From positions 248,001 to 312,000 of the forward strand of contig NZSL01000008.1 of NCBI GenBank assembly GCA_002696735.1: DNA of 64,000 nucleotides, in the 5' to 3' direction. Numbering within the stretch: the stretch's first letter is position 1; each line of letters starts with the position of its first letter. The DNA comes from Methylophaga sp. (GTDB lineage: Bacteria; Pseudomonadota; Gammaproteobacteria; Nitrosococcales; Methylophagaceae). The notes under the pieces are model-generated. The model was not told the origin of the DNA and did no database searches. It saw only the letters and a list, made by a program, of their open reading frames with translations. This document shows positions 16,040 through 25,901 of this stretch, one piece after another. The position numbers were made by a program, and so were the translations under genes.

Positions 16040-17845
16040 TTACAGGGGCCAAACCCACAATATTACCGGTAAGGCTGTCAGAATCACCAAAATAGATAAC
16101 GGTAAACCAAGCTTCCAGTAGTCAGTAAAGTTATAACCACCGGGCTCCATGACCAATGTGTTGGATTGATGAGCAATCGGAGTCAAAAAAGCACAAGAGG
16201 CACCAATCGCCACGGCCATCAATAACGGGTCTGCCGAAACATCCATGCCGCTGGCCACACTCAAGGCAATTGGTGCGGCCAATATCGCCGCCGCGGCATT
16301 ATTGATAATATTCGACAGTAACATTGTTGCCACCATCAGGATCACCAACGTCATTGCCGGTGGCGTGGACTCCGACATATTAAGTAATAAAGTGGCAATT
16401 AACTCTGATCCCCCCGTTGTTTCCAATGCCTGACCCACTGGCAACATCGCCGCCAGCAGCACAATCACCGGCAAATCCAGACTTTTGTATAACTTTGCAA
16501 TCGGCAATAAACCCGCAAAAAACATCGCCACCACCCCTGCCACCATTGCCGTTGCAGTGGAAACAGCATCAAACATAATCAACAGAATTACGCCGATAAA
16601 AATGAGCGAAGCTATGGCCACTTTCCGCGGTTGCCCAAGACGTAAGCCTCGCGATGCCAAGGGCAGACAACCCAGCTCTCCCATAACTGATTTGAGCACG
16701 TCCTCATTACCTTGCATCAGCAAAATATCGCCAGCGACAAAGCGGATTTGATGCAAACGTTGTTTGAGCTGATGACCTCGACGTGCCACAGCAAGAATAT
16801 TGACGCCGTAACGTTGGCGGATTGACAGACTGCTTAAGGTATTTCCAACCAAAATCGAATCATGCGCCAGAATAGCTTCGGCCAAATCCAGAGCTTTGGT
16901 TTTGCTCGAATCTGCCTCGTCGGCTTGCTCTTCAGTTTGCTCATTGGTTTTATCGCCGATAAGCTTCAGTCCCGTGACATCGGTAAGCGCTTTCAGGCTG
17001 TCGGAATCCGCTTCAACCAACAACACATCGTCTTGCTGTAACACTTTATACATGGAAGGTGTATTAAAGCGCTCTTCACCACGTAATAATGCCAACACCG
17101 TGATATCAGCCTCATCTTCTACTGCAGCGACCAAATCCATCAGACTGCGTCCGCTATAATCAGATTGTTCCGGCACGGTGAGTTCTGAGAGATAACTGCT
17201 GATCTCGAATAATTCTTCTTCACTGTTACTGGCCTCACGCTTAGGTGTCAGTAAACGGCCAAATAGCACCAAAAAAATCACGCCGACAATCGTAACTGCT
17301 GCGCCAACAGGTAAAAAATCAAACATGCCGAATGCGGGTGAATCTGTTTGAGCACGATAACTGGCAATAATAATATTCGGTGGTGTACCAATCAGGGTCA
17401 AACAACCACCCAATAACGAACCAAACGCCAGAGGCATCAAAAACATTGATGGCGAATGTCCGCTCTGCCGGGACATCCAGATCGCCACGGGCATTAGTAA
17501 GGCCAATGCACCGACGTTATTCATAAATCCGGAGCAAACTGCCACGGTCACGGTAAGCGCGGCCATCTGAATGGTTGGATGACTGCCCACTCGGGTCAAC
17601 TGGCGAGCAATGACATCGACCACACCGGCATTAACCAGTGCCTGACCAAGAATTAATACCGCAGCCACCGTCACCACCGCTGGATGTCCTAAGCCGGAAA
17701 AGACATCATCTGCGGGAATCAGACCGGTTAACGCAACAGCTAACAGGGCCAACACCGCCACCACGTCATAGCGCAGCTTATCCCAGATAAACAGGCCCAG
17801 TGTTGCTGCCAGCACGGCAAAAATAATGATTTGATCAGTGGTCAT
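16040..17845 (-). CDS. SLC13/DASS-type permease with two TrkA-C (RCK_C) domains
   Basis: 601 residues from the ATG at 17845 (AAGGA eight bases upstream). Two membrane halves (residues about 1-180 and 400-600) carry the family's repeats: ALTVTVAVCSGFMNNVGALALLMPVA and LSNIINNAAAAILAAPIALS. Between them lie two RCK_C domains (about 205-285 and 325-405), for example DVLLVEADSDSLKAL and GDILLMQGNEDVLKSV. The architecture matches divalent-anion sodium symporters of the YbhI/SdcS-like or sulfate-permease-like group; the substrate cannot be read from sequence. It is 49 bases upstream of copA on the same strand. Confidence 0.85.
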   Translation of the reverse strand: MTTDQIIIFAVLAATLGLFIWDKLRYDVVAVLALLAVALTGLIPADDVFSGLGHPAVVTVAAVLILGQALVNAGVVDVIARQLTRVGSHPTIQMAALTVTVAVCSGFMNNVGALALLMPVAIWMSRQSGHSPSMFLMPLAFGSLLGGCLTLIGTPPNIIIASYRAQTDSPAFGMFDFLPVGAAVTIVGVIFLVLFGRLLTPKREASNSEEELFEISSYLSELTVPEQSDYSGRSLMDLVAAVEDEADITVLALLRGEERFNTPSMYKVLQQDDVLLVEADSDSLKALTDVTGLKLIGDKTNEQTEEQADEADSSKTKALDLAEAILAHDSILVGNTLSSLSIRQRYGVNILAVARRGHQLKQRLHQIRFVAGDILLMQGNEDVLKSVMGELGCLPLASRGLRLGQPRKVAIASLIFIGVILLIMFDAVSTATAMVAGVVAMFFAGLLPIAKLYKSLDLPVIVLLAAMLPVGQALETTGGSELIATLLLNMSESTPPAMTLVILMVATMLLSNIINNAAAAILAAPIALSVASGMDVSADPLLMAVAIGASCAFLTPIAHQSNTLVMEPGGYNFTDYWKLGLPLSILVILTALPVILWVWPL

Positions 17846-18004
17846 AAGATTCCTTTTAAACCGCAATATAACAGCTTGTGCCGAGAACGACGTTAGTACG
17901 GGTTAATGTAAAAATAAAGTCTTAAGCCCTGATCATGCCTGTCTGCATCTGCTAGACTCAATGCGATATTTCATCATTGAAACAAATTGAACCCCGGAGC
18001 ATTT

Positions 18005-19534
18005 ATGGCCCATGAAGAGCTGCACCTGAATTTACGTAATCTGACCCTGGAGGATTACGATCAGCTCAAAATTCTGATGGACACAGTATACGACGACATC
18101 GGCGGTGCCTGGCCGCAACCCACGATTGAAGGATTAATTAATCAGTTTCAGGATGGACAGATCTGCATTGAAGATTCGGGTGAACTGATTGCTGTGGCAT
18201 TAACCGTTATGGTCAGTTATGAGCGATTCAGCAATCCGCATACCTACGATGATTTAATCTTGAAAAATGACAAAATCTGGCATAACCCGAAAGGAGATTC
18301 ATTGTATGGTCTGGATGTATTTATTCATCCGGAATATCGGGGTTATCGGTTAGGGCGTCGTTTATATGAAGCGCGTAAGGAATTATGCCGTTCAATGAAT
18401 TTACGCGCTATTCTGGCCGGTGGACGGATCCCTAATTACCATAAATTTGCTGACAAGCTTTCACCTGCAGAGTACATCGATCAAGTTTCACGAAAAGAGA
18501 TTTATGATCCGATCCTGACTTTCCAGTTATCCAATGATTTTCAGGTCATGCGGTTGATGCATAAGTATCTGCCGGAAGATGAGAAATCTCTGGGCCATGC
18601 CACATTGCTGGATTGGAACAATATTCTTTACACCCCACCCACTTCGTTATTGGATGTCAAAAAAACTCAGGTTCGTCTGGGCGCCGTGCAGTGGCAGATG
18701 CGTGAGTTTCATTCGGTTGAGGAAGTGCTTAAACAGGTTGAATACTTTGTTGATGCATTGTCGGATTACAAAAGCGACTTTGCCCTGTTTCCCGAGTTTT
18801 TCAATGCCCCATTAATGGGACTGACCGATCAAATGGATCAGACTCGGGCAATCCGTTATCTGGCGAGTTTTACCGAACAGTTCCGCGACGAAATGTCGGA
18901 AATGGCGGTCAGCTACAACATTAATATTATTACCGGTTCAATGCCGTTACTGGAAAATGATCGGGTCTACAATGTGTCTTATCTTTGCCATCGTGATGGC
19001 CGGGTCGATGAACAGCGTAAAATTCATATTACCCCGCATGAGCGCCGTGACTGGGTAATTGAAGGTGGCAATAAATTTCAGGTTTTTGAAACCGATGCCG
19101 GTCGTGTTGCCATCATGATCTGCTATGACATTGAATTTCCTGAACTGGGCCGTATTGCTGCTGATCAGGAAGTTGATATTATTTTTGTTCCATTCTGGAC
19201 TGATACCAAAAACAGTTATTTGCGGGTTCGCCATTGTGCACGCGCCAGAGCGATTGAAAATGAATGTTATGTTGCGATTACCGGTAGTGTTGGCAACTTA
19301 CCGAAAGTGGAAAACCTGGATGTGCAATATGCCCAATCCTCGGTATTCTCACCGTCTGACTTCGCCTTCCCCCATGATGCAATAATGGCTGAAACCACGC
19401 CTAACAGTGAGATGATCATGTTTTCCGATCTGGATCTGGAAAAACTCAAACTGGTCCGCAATGAAGGTGCCGTCAATAATCTGAAAGATCGTCGGGCCGA
19501 TCTTTACGAACTGTTTATCAAACCAAAAGATTAA
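18005..19534 (+). CDS. Fused GNAT acetyltransferase and carbon-nitrogen hydrolase
   Basis: 509 residues from the ATG at 18005 (GGAG Shine-Dalgarno). Residues about 8-215 form a GNAT domain (LYGLDVFIHPEYRGYRLGRRLYEARKE holds the acetyl-CoA loop; key part YRGYRLGRRLYEA). Residues about 225-500 form a nitrilase-superfamily domain with the Glu-Lys-Cys triad: FALFPEFFN, EQRKIHITPHER and VAIMICYDIEFPEL. This bifunctional arrangement is known in several bacteria, but its substrate is not. It is transcribed alone, divergent from the SLC13 gene, and ends at a strong inverted repeat. Confidence 0.9.
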   Translation: MAHEELHLNLRNLTLEDYDQLKILMDTVYDDIGGAWPQPTIEGLINQFQDGQICIEDSGELIAVALTVMVSYERFSNPHTYDDLILKNDKIWHNPKGDSLYGLDVFIHPEYRGYRLGRRLYEARKELCRSMNLRAILAGGRIPNYHKFADKLSPAEYIDQVSRKEIYDPILTFQLSNDFQVMRLMHKYLPEDEKSLGHATLLDWNNILYTPPTSLLDVKKTQVRLGAVQWQMREFHSVEEVLKQVEYFVDALSDYKSDFALFPEFFNAPLMGLTDQMDQTRAIRYLASFTEQFRDEMSEMAVSYNINIITGSMPLLENDRVYNVSYLCHRDGRVDEQRKIHITPHERRDWVIEGGNKFQVFETDAGRVAIMICYDIEFPELGRIAADQEVDIIFVPFWTDTKNSYLRVRHCARARAIENECYVAITGSVGNLPKVENLDVQYAQSSVFSPSDFAFPHDAIMAETTPNSEMIMFSDLDLEKLKLVRNEGAVNNLKDRRADLYELFIKPKD

Positions 19535-19539
19535 ATACC

Positions 19540-19569
19540 TTATCGCACCCTTTTATTTGGGTGCGATAA
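19540..19569. terminator. Bidirectional terminator-like hairpin
   Basis: TTATCGCACCC and GGGTGCGATAA pair perfectly over 11 bp around TTTTATTT. It lies between the convergent GNAT-nitrilase and ccoG genes and overlaps the last codons of ccoG. Confidence 0.7.
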
Positions 19570-20974
19570 AGATAGTCTGGTAAGAAATATCGGACTGCGG
19601 TCCATCGATAACCTCAACATTAAAAGTCAACGGGCTGATGCCGCTTTGCAGCTCTGATTCCGGCACCCGGACCAGCGCAGTCACGCTTAGTACTTTGGCG
19701 GGCTCTAAAACATAAGAGTCATGCACCCCATGCAGACTGGCCCCCTCCAGACCTTCAATCTGATATTGCACTTCAATCGGCACATTCTGCTTGTTGAGCA
19801 ATTTCAGCGTATAGCGGTTCTGTATTGAGCCATCACTGAGGCGCACAAATAAAGGCTGACGGTCCGGTCTGACACTGAAGTCGGTGGCTGATAAGGATAA
19901 AAAGCCGTAGGCTATACCGCCCAGTGACGCCAGCAGGATCAAGCTGTAAATAATCACCCGTGGACGCTTGTACAAGGGTTGTGGTTTGCTGTGACCTTGC
20001 AGCTCGGCATAGGAAGCATAACGAATCAAACCACGGGGTTCATTAATCTTATCCATTACCGAATCGCAGGCATCAATACACAAACCACAGGTAATACAAC
20101 CTTCCTGCTGACCTTTACGAATATCAATGCCGGTCGGACAGACATTGACACAAAGTTTGCAATCTATGCAGCTGCCTTTACTCGGGTCGGTCTCACCTTT
20201 TTTCAGTTTGCCTCGTGGCTCGCCCCGCTCAGCATCATAGGCAGGCAAAATCGTATTCTGGTCATACATAACCCCTTGTAAACGGGCATAAGGACACAAC
20301 CAGAAACAAACCTGCTCACGCATAAACCCGGCAAAAACATAGGTAAAAGTGGTAAAGATTGCCATCGCAATCCACACCGCAATATGCGCCTGGAAACTAA
20401 ATACATCACGCCACAACTCAAACGCATCAGTGAACCAGGCTGAAAAAGTCAGCCCGGTTAACAAGGCGATAGCCAACCATAGCGTGTGTTTACTGATTTT
20501 TCTCAGTAGTTTACTGACCGACCATGGCGCTTGTTTGAAACGTAATTGTTTTTGAGGAGTATTGCCTTCGAGTTTGCCTTCAATCCAGGTATAGATATCG
20601 GTCCACACTGTCTGAAAACAAAAGTAACCACAGAAAACCCGTCCGGCAACACTGGTTACTGCCGCCAGCAAAATGGCAAAAAACAACAACGTCAGTGAGA
20701 GCATCCAGATATCCTGCGGAAAAATCGTCAGCTCAAAAAAATGAAACTGACGATTGGGAATATCCAGTAATACCGCCTGTTTATCATCCCAGCGGATATA
20801 CGGCACCAGAAAATAAAACAGCCAAACCGACATACCAAACCATTTCAAGTTACGAAACCGGCCTGACATACGTTTTGCGACAATTTTCTCGCCGCCGGCA
20901 TTCACATCCCAATCGGCCATTTCCTCATAGATATCGCCATTTTTTTCCATAAAGTGAATAGGTTGTTCAGTCAT
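19553..20974 (-). CDS. ccoG: Cytochrome c oxidase accessory protein CcoG (RdxA/FixG)
   Basis: 473 residues. Several membrane helices (WFGMSVWLFYFLVPYIRW and others). Two [4Fe-4S] clusters: the motif CIDCKLCVNVCPTGIDI is followed by CITCGLCIDACDSVMDK. There is also the NosR/NapH-type membrane ferredoxin region (GYFCFQTVWTDIYTWIEG and CFWLCPYARLQG). The C-terminal immunoglobulin-like domain is periplasmic. It reduces copper for assembly of cbb3-type oxidase. Normally it follows ccoNOPQ; here no cbb3 genes are near, and it lies 19 bases behind a MocR regulator gene on the same strand. Confidence 0.95.
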   Translation of the reverse strand: MTEQPIHFMEKNGDIYEEMADWDVNAGGEKIVAKRMSGRFRNLKWFGMSVWLFYFLVPYIRWDDKQAVLLDIPNRQFHFFELTIFPQDIWMLSLTLLFFAILLAAVTSVAGRVFCGYFCFQTVWTDIYTWIEGKLEGNTPQKQLRFKQAPWSVSKLLRKISKHTLWLAIALLTGLTFSAWFTDAFELWRDVFSFQAHIAVWIAMAIFTTFTYVFAGFMREQVCFWLCPYARLQGVMYDQNTILPAYDAERGEPRGKLKKGETDPSKGSCIDCKLCVNVCPTGIDIRKGQQEGCITCGLCIDACDSVMDKINEPRGLIRYASYAELQGHSKPQPLYKRPRVIIYSLILLASLGGIAYGFLSLSATDFSVRPDRQPLFVRLSDGSIQNRYTLKLLNKQNVPIEVQYQIEGLEGASLHGVHDSYVLEPAKVLSVTALVRVPESELQSGISPLTFNVEVIDGPQSDISYQTIFIAPK

Positions 20975-20993
20975 AATTATTTCACCTCTGGGG

Positions 20994-22385
20994 TCAAATG
21001 ATGTGATGTGATGTGGTGGCGGGCTGAATTAATAATCCGCGCAAGATACTTAATGCCTGTGACAAAGTCGCATGATCCGGCGACAATCCCAGCGACAGGC
21101 GCACGGCCTGTCGCTGATTGTCAGTGAAACCAAAACTGTTACATGCCACCACCGATACGCCCAGCACGGTGGCTTGTTCAGCAAAGGCCTGGGCCTGCCA
21201 GCAACTGGGAAGCTGTAGCCAGATATGATGGCCTTCCTGATGACTGTAAAAGTCCATTCCCGCTAATAATTGGCTGGCAATCTGTTGACGCAGACGGTTT
21301 TCTTCCCGAATGGCTTCAGCAAACCGGTTAATACGTCCATCGTAAATCCAACGTGTCACCAGCGCAGCCATCAATGGAGATGCCATAACGCTAATCGCTC
21401 TTAATACATTAGCGAGGCCCAGTGCCTGTGAGTTACTGGGAGCAATCACATAGGCCAGCCGCAAAGCGGGCGTGATACATTTGGAAAGTGTCCTTACATA
21501 CCAGGTACGATCAGCTGCTAAATCGACTAAGGCTTTAACGGCCTCCGTCTGCAGCGGCGAATAAGGATCATCTTCAATAATCGTGATGTCATATTCGTTG
21601 GCAACGGCAACGACTTGCTGCCGACGGGTTAATGACATGGTGGCGGTTGTCGGGTTATCCATCGTCGGCACCAGATAAATTGCCTTGATTCTGTGATCCC
21701 GACATGCCTGTTCAAATGACGCTGGAAGTACCCCTTCTTCATCCATAGCTAAAGGCTGCAATACCAGTTCAAGCTGTTCAGCAGCCGATTTCAGGCCGGG
21801 ATAGACAAACTCACCACAAGCAATGATATCACCGGGTTTTGCCATACAATGCAAAATGGCATACAAAGCAGACTGTGCTCCACCGGTGATCAGTGTGCGT
21901 TCTGCCGAGACATTCGTTATGGTTTGATTTAGCCAGCCCGAGGCAGCACTTCGATCATGTGGGTTCCCGGCACTATCCTGATAATGCATCTGTAATACCC
22001 GGTCGGCTGCGGAAATCAGCTGGGCAATACCTTGTGGAATATGTTGCTGTAAACCGGCTGACTCAGGCTGCGGCGGATTATTCATGCTCAAATCCAGCAA
22101 TGGACGAGACTCAGAGATATGGGAAATAAGTTTGCTTTCGACATGCTGTCGAACATAACTGCCACGCCCGGTGGTCGCATCAATCAATCCACGCCGGCGC
22201 GCTTCGTTAAATGCACGGGTGACGGTGGTCAGATCCACATTTAAGCTTTCGGCCACAGCGCGTTGCGGTGGTAAACGATCACCGGCTTTGACATAACCAG
22301 AATAGATATCAGCTTCCAACGCTTCCACAATACCAAGATATTTGGATTTAGCATCGGTTTCGATTCGGGCTTTCCACAAGTGCAT
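20994..22385 (-). CDS. MocR-type GntR/aminotransferase-fold transcription regulator
   Basis: 463 residues. N-terminal GntR winged helix (residues about 15-80): GDRLPPQRAVAESLNVDLTT and FNEARRRGLIDATTGRGSYV. A type I aminotransferase-like domain (about 110-455) has PLP contact motifs TGGAQSAL, EDDPYSPL and the Schiff-base Lys in RTLSKCITPALRLAYVIAP. MocR proteins usually bind two direct DNA repeats and respond to PLP adducts. Four TTGTATGG-type repeats lie 123-230 bases upstream, with a 62-bp palindromic repeat element between them and the start codon. The next gene is ccoG, 19 bases away, an unusual pairing that may reflect co-transcription only. Confidence 0.9.
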   Translation of the reverse strand: MHLWKARIETDAKSKYLGIVEALEADIYSGYVKAGDRLPPQRAVAESLNVDLTTVTRAFNEARRRGLIDATTGRGSYVRQHVESKLISHISESRPLLDLSMNNPPQPESAGLQQHIPQGIAQLISAADRVLQMHYQDSAGNPHDRSAASGWLNQTITNVSAERTLITGGAQSALYAILHCMAKPGDIIACGEFVYPGLKSAAEQLELVLQPLAMDEEGVLPASFEQACRDHRIKAIYLVPTMDNPTTATMSLTRRQQVVAVANEYDITIIEDDPYSPLQTEAVKALVDLAADRTWYVRTLSKCITPALRLAYVIAPSNSQALGLANVLRAISVMASPLMAALVTRWIYDGRINRFAEAIREENRLRQQIASQLLAGMDFYSHQEGHHIWLQLPSCWQAQAFAEQATVLGVSVVACNSFGFTDNQRQAVRLSLGLSPDHATLSQALSILRGLLIQPATTSHHII

Positions 22386-22396
22386 AGGTAAATTCC

Positions 22397-22458
22397 TAGG
22401 GGCTATTTATCTTTCATCGCCACCACTGCTGGAGGCTATGAAAGATAAACAGCCCCTA
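22397..22458. repeat. 62-bp palindromic member of the dispersed MITE family
   Basis: Terminal repeats TAGGGGCTATTTATCTTTCA and TGAAAGATAAACAGCCCCTA are inverted with two mismatches. The core GCCACCACTGCTGGAGGCTA is the same as the sub-terminal sequence of the full 336-bp element. It lies 12 bases upstream of the MocR start codon, within its untranslated leader or promoter. Confidence 0.85.
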
Positions 22459-22507
22459 ACATTTAGGCTACAGGCTAAGCACTTTCCCGGACAAAAACAA
22501 TTTTATT

Positions 22508-22612
22508 TACATACAAAAAAAGATAATGTATGGGGATGTTGAACTAAAAAATGATATTGTATGGAAAAATAGCGTGTTAACGCTAAATTTGTCGAAAATA
22601 CCCATACAATTT
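22508..22612. promoter_or_regulatory. Four TTGTATGG-type repeats, candidate MocR operator
   Basis: GTATGG occurs in direct orientation at 22528 and 22559 (31 bases apart, about three helical turns). Inverted copies are ACATACAA at 22509 and CCATACAATT at 22602. The arrangement fits the paired direct-repeat operators known for MocR proteins. The region lies between the regulator gene and the end of the next gene upstream; the rest of 22459-22683 is AT-rich and shows no gene. Confidence 0.5.
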
Positions 22613-22683
22613 TTTACAACAACGTTAGCGGATTTGAATTTTATAAGTTTGCGTTGCGCAAGAAACTCAATTGATTAAAAAAG

Positions 22684-25278
22684 TTAATGAGGTTTAAGGG
22701 CCAAACGCTTTTCGGAAATAGTTTGTTGCCACTCGGCCACTGGTGCAGGCCTGCCAAAGTGATAGCCCTGATAAACATGGCAGCCAAATTTTTCCAACAG
22801 CACTGCCTGCTCTTCGGTTTCCACTCCTTCAGCGATCACCGCCAAATCCAGGCTTTGTCCCAACGCAATGATGGTGCTGACAATTGCTTCATCGTTTGGA
22901 TCGGTCAGCACATCCCGGACAAATGACTGATCGATTTTCAGTTTATTCAGTGGCAGTAATTTTAGATAACTTAACGACGCATAGCCGGTGCCAAAATCAT
23001 CAAGTGCAAAACGCAAACCACGTTGGCGCAAGGCATTCATCCTCTCGATTGTCTGATCAATATCTTCAATTAACAGGCTCTCGGTGATTTCAAGCTCCAA
23101 ATGATTTGGATTGACATCTAACTCTTTCAGACAACTGTCGATATAGTCAATAAACTGCAAATGTCGGAACTGCCGTGGGCTGATATTGACCGATAAAGTA
23201 AGATTTTGCATTTCAGGTAGCTTCGCCCACTGCGCCAAAATCTGACAAGCCTCTCTTAACACCCAGGCGCCCAGAGGAATTATCAGGCCGCTGGATTCGG
23301 CAACCGGGATAAAGTCGACCGGTGAAATAAAGCCCTCAACCGGATCATGCCATCGAAGTAGCGCCTCCATGCCAACATACTGCTGGTCACTGCTGATTTG
23401 AGGCTGTACATACAATTCAAGTTGCTGAGAAGCAATGGCTTCTCTTAATTTGCGTTCCAATTGACTGCGACGATTAACTTCCATCTGCATAACCGGATCA
23501 AAGAATCTCAGACTGTTTCGCCCCGAGGCTTTGGCTCGGTACAAAGCCATATCAGCTTCCTGTAAAAGACGCTCAACATCTCCCTCGGCATCGGAGAACA
23601 ATGCTATACCCAGACTTGCGGAAGCAATGTACTGAGTTTGTTCAAGTGCAAATGGCATGACAAAATCCAGCAGAATTTCCTCGGCGTATTGTTGTACAAG
23701 CGCTTCTACTTCTCCCCGCGCTTTACCCATTTTAGGTTTGACGATTACAAACTCATCCGACCCCAATCGGGCAGCCAGATCATGTGGCAATAATCGAGAC
23801 TGAAGTCGTTTTGCGACGCCTTGTAATAATAAATCTCCAGCGTGATGTCCCAAGGTATCATTCAGGGTTTTAAATGAGTCCAGATCGACAATTAGTAAAG
23901 CACCTTCCATTTCCGATTGGTGGCCTTCTGCCAGCGAATCCTCCAGAAACTCCATTAACAATCGGCGGTTGGCCAGACCGGTCAGAGAATCATATAACGC
24001 CAGTTTACGAAGCTGTTTTTGAATTAATAGATAATCGGTAATATCAGTGGAAATCCCACATAAAGCGTAAATACTGCCATCTTCCTGACGCAATGGTAGT
24101 TTGACCGATAAAAATGTTTGGGGCTTATCTGAACCAAGGACGGTATTTATTTCTTCTTCAACAATCCGTTCGCCTTGTTTGATAACCCTTAAATCATGTT
24201 CCTGCAACGTTTTACAGGTATCCCGATCAAATAGAATGGCATCGGTTTTACCCAGAATCTCTTTTTCGTCCAGCCCAATCAGTTTGCAGACATTTTTATT
24301 TACATATTGATAGCGTAACTGCAGATCTTTGATGTAAATATGAGCATCCACACTATCAAGAATCACGTTGAGATTTTGTTGGGTCTGACGCAGAGAAATA
24401 TTTTTTTCCTTTACACGGCGACGCATCAACAGCAAAAACATTAAAGCACTGAGAAAACCGACTACCAAAGCAATAAGCAACCACCAGATTTCTTTTGGAA
24501 TCGTCATCTTGCTAGTAGAGCTGTTCCATTTTTTTAAGACCGTAAAGTACGGCGAATTGGCATCTGCCTGCCATTGTTGTAAGTAGCTATCAATTGCTTT
24601 TAGCACCTCTCCATGTTTATTTTTGGGGACAGCAAAAAATAATCGACTCGGTTGAAATACCACTGGCGTTGGTCTTAAATTCAGTTCTGCCGCTTTAAGC
24701 TCACTGATAAAATTATTAGCGGTGACAGCATCGGCAATGCCATCCGATAAAGCAGCGAATGCTGCCTGTTGGGTATCAACAACAACAAAGGTGACATCAA
24801 TATTGAAATTTTCAGCTAATTGTCTAAGGTAATCGTATTGAATGGAGCCCTTGAGCAGTGCCAGGCGTTTACCATCCAGTTCCAACAGACTGCTGAGGTT
24901 ATGTTCACGATTTACGTAGATCTGCGACCAGCTGAGTAATGCAGCCGTATTATGAAAATCATAAAACTCAGTTCGCTCTGAGCTGGTTGCCACATCAGGT
25001 AATAAATCAATTTCCCCTTTAGCAAGAAGCTCCAGACAATCATTCCAGTAGCAGGGTACAGCAACCAGCTTCCAGTTTTCCTGTAACGCAATAACCTGTA
25101 AAAGATCCCCCAGAATGCCACTCACCTGTCCGTTTGGGTCCATCACCAATTTGGGTGGGTTTTCATAAACACCCACCCGTAAAACAGTTTCCTCAGCCCA
25201 CAATTTGCCGCTGGTTAGGATGGCAGATAACACCACCAAAAACCTGAATAAATTGGCTAGTTTTGTGTTTGAACTCAT
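22684..25278 (-). CDS. Periplasmic-binding-domain sensor with PAS, degenerate GGDEF and EAL domains
   Basis: 864 residues from the ATG at 25278, which gives a clean signal peptide (LANLFRFLVVLSAILTSGKLWA). In order: SBP_bac_3 amino-acid-binding-like periplasmic domain (about 30-245), membrane helix (WWLLIALVVGFLSALMFLLL), PAS domain (about 300-410; ILDSVDAHIYIKDLQLRYQY), GGDEF domain with active-site reading LGSDEF, and EAL domain with MEALLRWHDP, LEITESLL, DDFGTGYASL and AEGVETEEQ intact. GSDEF and the lack of an RxxD site suggest the cyclase is inactive and the protein is a phosphodiesterase. It follows thpR and another SBP-GGDEF gene on the same strand. Confidence 0.9.
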   Translation of the reverse strand: MSSNTKLANLFRFLVVLSAILTSGKLWAEETVLRVGVYENPPKLVMDPNGQVSGILGDLLQVIALQENWKLVAVPCYWNDCLELLAKGEIDLLPDVATSSERTEFYDFHNTAALLSWSQIYVNREHNLSSLLELDGKRLALLKGSIQYDYLRQLAENFNIDVTFVVVDTQQAAFAALSDGIADAVTANNFISELKAAELNLRPTPVVFQPSRLFFAVPKNKHGEVLKAIDSYLQQWQADANSPYFTVLKKWNSSTSKMTIPKEIWWLLIALVVGFLSALMFLLLMRRRVKEKNISLRQTQQNLNVILDSVDAHIYIKDLQLRYQYVNKNVCKLIGLDEKEILGKTDAILFDRDTCKTLQEHDLRVIKQGERIVEEEINTVLGSDKPQTFLSVKLPLRQEDGSIYALCGISTDITDYLLIQKQLRKLALYDSLTGLANRRLLMEFLEDSLAEGHQSEMEGALLIVDLDSFKTLNDTLGHHAGDLLLQGVAKRLQSRLLPHDLAARLGSDEFVIVKPKMGKARGEVEALVQQYAEEILLDFVMPFALEQTQYIASASLGIALFSDAEGDVERLLQEADMALYRAKASGRNSLRFFDPVMQMEVNRRSQLERKLREAIASQQLELYVQPQISSDQQYVGMEALLRWHDPVEGFISPVDFIPVAESSGLIIPLGAWVLREACQILAQWAKLPEMQNLTLSVNISPRQFRHLQFIDYIDSCLKELDVNPNHLELEITESLLIEDIDQTIERMNALRQRGLRFALDDFGTGYASLSYLKLLPLNKLKIDQSFVRDVLTDPNDEAIVSTIIALGQSLDLAVIAEGVETEEQAVLLEKFGCHVYQGYHFGRPAPVAEWQQTISEKRLALKPH

Positions 25279-25351
25279 TATGGGAATAGCCGCCGGGATA
25301 GAGCACCATTTATACCAGATTATAGTGCTCTCATTGAGCAAATATAATTAA

Positions 25352-25900
25352 TCAATCTGCAGTGACAGGCCAATGCATTACGGGTTGGTATTGCGGCCCA
25401 TGATCGGTGGAAACTGATTTCATTAATACCAGCTGTTCTGCTTTAAAATTAACTGGGGCAATGGGCACGTCTAGAGATTCACTGGCTTTTCGCGCCAATG
25501 TAATATGGGGTAGGTAAGGTTTTACATCGACTTTAATATCTGCCTGACTGGCGATATGCTCCAGTTGGTTCACCAGGTTATACAATTCACTGCTTGGAGC
25601 ACGACTTGTCAGGCAAAATATCTTTGGACCATCCCAGTATGACAGGTGATCAAACTGCATATCTATTGCCGGGAAACGTATTGAGTCAGTCTGTTTTAAC
25701 AGGGCATTTAATTGTTGTTGGTCTAGTTGGCCGAGAAATAACAATGTCTGATGTAAATTGGCGGTGGTTTGTAATTTCAGCGAGGGATCTTCCGGCAGAC
25801 GTTTCATAATGTGCTGAATCTGCATCCGTGAACTGGTATCTGGAGACAAGGCGAAAAAATATCTGCCTGGTGTTAACGGGGTGTTTTGTTGTGAATTCAT
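25352..25900 (-). CDS. thpR: RNA 2',3'-cyclic phosphodiesterase (LigT-like)
   Basis: 182 residues of the 2H phosphoesterase superfamily. Both catalytic HxTx motifs are visible: HQTL in LHQTLLFLGQL and HITL in PHITLARKA. The N terminus YFFALSPDTSSRMQIQHIM is typical of LigT/ThpR. It opens 2',3'-cyclic phosphates on RNA. The gene starts one base after the stop of the upstream SBP-GGDEF gene and ends 73 bases before the next SBP-PAS-GGDEF-EAL start, so it is embedded in a c-di-GMP signalling unit. A functional link is not evident and may be chance. Confidence 0.9.
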   Translation of the reverse strand: MNSQQNTPLTPGRYFFALSPDTSSRMQIQHIMKRLPEDPSLKLQTTANLHQTLLFLGQLDQQQLNALLKQTDSIRFPAIDMQFDHLSYWDGPKIFCLTSRAPSSELYNLVNQLEHIASQADIKVDVKPYLPHITLARKASESLDVPIAPVNFKAEQLVLMKSVSTDHGPQYQPVMHWPVTAD

Positions 25901-25901
25901 A

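Noticed and set aside
20996..21020. Short TGATG tandem near the MocR stop
   Set aside because: Only about three units; it simply encodes the last residues (SHHII) of the protein.
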